From: Argentina anserina
Taxonomy: Eukaryota; Streptophyta; Magnoliopsida; Rosales; Rosaceae
Assembly (NCBI RefSeq): GCF_933775445.1
Contig: NC_065874.1
Location: 1,056,501-1,120,500, forward strand
Direction: 5' to 3'
Length of the DNA stretch: 64,000 bases
The translations under genes were made by a program, and so were the position numbers. The notes under the pieces were generated by a model. The model did not search any database and was not told the origin of the DNA. It saw only the letters and a list, made by a program, of their open reading frames with translations. Of this stretch, positions 61,455 through 64,000 are shown in pieces; the stretch's first letter is position 1; every line of letters begins with the position of its first letter.

Positions 61455-64000
61455 ATGGAGCTTTCCCGAGAAAACCCTAGACCCCTCGCCTTCCCGGCCA
61501 CCAAGCCCATGCCGGACCTCGCCCCCAAGCCGCCGCTTCCTCCTCCGACGACGACTGCGATCATCGACCGGTACAAGGCGCTGCTCAAGCAGCGCGACGA
61601 CGACCTCCGAGTCACCCCCGACGACGACGTGTCGCCGCCGAGCACGGAGGAGATTGTGCAGCTCTACGAGATGTTGTTGTCGGAGTTGATTTTCAATTCG
61701 AAGCCGATTATTACTGATCTGACTATCATCGCCGGCGAGCAGCGGGACCACGGCAAGGGCATCGCCGACGCCATATGCGCCCGGATTCTCGAGGTCTGCT
61801 TGCTTCGAAATTAGGGTTTCCAGAATCTTTTTGTGTGTAATTTTTGGGGCTTCTACTACGGATTGTAACAGTTATCGATCTTTATGAGTTCTATAATGCT
61901 CAATTTCTTGTTCATAGTTGATTTTCTCTCTCAATTTTTCGATATTAATTGCGCTTAGTTTATATAGTTACTGATAACACAAACAATCATTGAAAGCTTT
62001 CGCAGTTGAAATCGGTACTGGAATCAACAATCTCAAGCATTAGCCGAAAGCTTAGCAGCACACTATGGCAGAAATTTAAGAAAATTGACTAGGATCAGTG
62101 CTAATTGTGTGATAGAAGTAAATCGGAGCGAATGTGTGAGGCAGCTTATAAAGAGTAGTAGTAGTAGTTCCGAATGCTGTTTGTTTGCAGTGGTGGATGT
62201 TGAAGATTGGCTTAATTGTTGAATTCCGGTCTATTGCAGGTCCCGGTTGAGCACAAGCTGCCGTCATTATATCTTTTAGACAGTATTGTAAAGAACATTG
62301 GCCGAGACTATGTCAGATACTTCTCTTCCCGTCTACCTGAGGTGATCTTTTCTAACTTTGAACTGTGGTGTAGTTTTGTTTCTCCTGTTTGTTTAACTAT
62401 GTTTAATAACAGCTGTTGTTGGCGGTTTAAATAACTCTGGTTACCGATATTTGCGTAGGTATTTTGTGAGGCGTATAGGCAAGTGCACCCCAACCAGCAT
62501 TCTTCCATGCGCCACCTCTTTGGCACGTGGTCGACAGTGTTCCCACCTTCAGTCCTTCACAGGATTGAAGCGCAGCTGCAGTTTTCTCCACAAGTAAACC
62601 AGCAATCATCAGGTGTACCTCCTTTGAGAGCGTCTGAATCTCCTCGGCCAGCTCATGGCATCCATGTCAATCCTAAATATCTTCGTCAGTTGGAGACCTC
62701 AAAGGTGGATAATGTAAGCTATCCTGTGAGGTTTCTCTTTATATCTTCTGCAAGGACATGTCCTGACTTACCTTTTTGAAGTTTTTTTGCTTTGGGATAT
62801 TTAAATAGATTATTTGATAAATCTTCAGGGTTACCACTGTTACAATATGTGTACATAGACTATTTTCCTTAATATGCACACTTATATATGTTTGTTATAA
62901 GTATTTTTATATGCTTGCCCTTTACTGAAACCCTCTTAGTTCTATACATATTGCTTTCAGTCATCTAATTTGTGTACCTAACCAGTTATTAACTTTCTTA
63001 TAAAAAAATTATTTGTAATCTTTCCTATTAGTGTTGACAGTATGCATTGGCCATTGAATTGGAAAACCTGCGAGTTTTATACCTACTGGCTTTCGGTTAC
63101 CAAATCTATGAACTAAGCGGTGAACACTTGAGTCATGTGTAGTTTTTTGGACAATACTGTATAATGTTTAGCGCGTGCAATAGGAACCTTAGAAGTGCAG
63201 CGGTGTTTGACAATAGTATAGAAAAAGGAAGCAGTTATGTTTGATAAGTACGATTCTTATAATTCATTGCTTTAATCCTAGCAGGTTGGACCCCAAAGAT
63301 TAAGCCCAGATTTTCCTGTTGGGTCCAATCAGATGCAGCCATCTTCAGCTGTCAAACTTGCAAGATCTTCATCACCTTCAAATATTGGCGTTGATGAATA
63401 TGAAGTAGAAAATTCTCCTAAAAGATTTGGGGACCGGGCCTCTCCATCTAATTCTGTGTATGATTATAGAGCAATCAGGGATGAGGGGCCAGTTGAAAGG
63501 CGGAGAAAACATTATCTCAATGGTAGTCAGAACAGGTTAAATAATGGACCGGAACATCAAAGACCAAGAGCTTTGATTGATGCATATGGAAAAGACAGTG
63601 GGGATAGAAGTTTAAATGATAATCCTTTGCATCTTGGGCGATTCGGTGTAAATGGTCTAGATCACAAAGCAACTTCAATGTCATGGCAGAATACTGAGGA
63701 GGATGAGTTTGATTGGAAATCCGTTGGCCCCTCTATAACCAAGAACAGTAGGAGTGATGATTTTTTTCCTTCAAATGTACCGCCTTCTAGAAGCTACAGA
63801 GCCAGGCCTAGCCTCGGAACACTGAATACAAGCTCGTTAGATTCAGATATGGGGACTAACTGGTCTACGCAGGCATACCTACCTTCCGACCAATCCTCTG
63901 TAGTTGCTGAAGATCCGGTTCCCCAGCTTTCTGTATGTTCTCTTTACTTGTTTGAGAACCACTTTTGTTTAGTTTACATGGAAATCACATGAAATTGATG
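61455..64000 (+). CDS. PCFS4: Pcf11-like 3'-end processing factor PCFS4 (partial)
   Basis: Pcf11 proteins bind the RNA polymerase II C-terminal domain and act in cleavage and polyadenylation; the plant homologue PCFS4 controls alternative polyadenylation. Exons seen: 61455-61793, 62240-62341, 62459-62713 and 63285-63932, giving 432 residues plus phase, with the rest beyond the window. The CTD-interaction domain spans about residues 55-180: [58 protein letters not shown] and [17 protein letters not shown]. The region after it is Ser/Pro/Asn-rich and disordered ([32 protein letters not shown]). The donor at 63933 (CTTTCT/GTATG) ends the last visible exon. Confidence 0.92.

Overview
The window is nuclear DNA of a flowering plant. 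The genes have many short AT-rich introns with GT-AG (occasionally GC-AG) borders. The encoded families are plant-specific: TOM1, PBL kinases, a plastid Glc6P/Pi translocator, phospholipase A I, PCFS4 and F-box/FBD. There are MITEs, a TRIM and a copia remnant, plus one nuclear tRNA-Trp. Introns are compact and genes dense, so the genome is probably small. I lean to a core eudicot, possibly a rosid such as Rosaceae, but the sequence alone does not prove it. Gene models were built by hand from splice consensus and reading phase; every listed multi-exon model closes in frame.

Layout. 1-838: degenerate minisatellite and promoter. 839-2687 (+): Derlin. 3665-7064 (-): TOM1/TOM3-like membrane protein, convergent with Derlin. 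7960-10091 (+): decayed Ty1/copia element ending in a 100-bp LTR. 10.1-12.4 kb: AT-rich, no gene seen. 12372-12443 (+): tRNA-Trp(CCA). 13250-16508 (-): a shortened Hsp101/ClpB-like protein with degenerate ATPase motifs. 18187-19685 (+): small zinc-knuckle protein. 20321-21050: Harbinger-like MITE next to an unrecognised gene fragment. 23337-25493 (-): cardiolipin synthase. 26040-27993 (+): kelch-like pseudogene interrupted by a tandem TRIM retrotransposon. 29047-30666 (+): PBL receptor-like cytoplasmic kinase. 31114-31461 (-): small protein of unknown function. 32805-39234 (-): large phospholipase A I (LRR + ARM-like + patatin). 40574-41125 (-): short intronless La-motif protein. 42036-44484 (-) and 44710-47822 (+): head-to-head N6-methyl-AMP deaminase and RNA pseudouridine synthase. 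48282-51464 (-): secreted GH1 beta-glucosidase. 52981-55287 (-): plastid glucose-6-phosphate/phosphate translocator. About 55836-56315: TIR element with a telomere-like core. 57671-59263 (-): F-box/LRR/FBD pseudogene. 61455 to beyond the window (+): PCFS4-like 3'-end processing factor.

The genes do not form a pathway or cluster; this is ordinary single-gene euchromatin. I found no CRISPR, operon-like or biosynthetic cluster. The most unusual items are the truncated Hsp101-like protein with changed Walker residues, the perfectly flanked tandem (three-LTR) TRIM, two clear GC-AG introns, and several short tandem duplications at gene ends or splice junctions (Derlin stop, TOM1 stop, pseudouridine synthase acceptor, cardiolipin synthase 3' flank).
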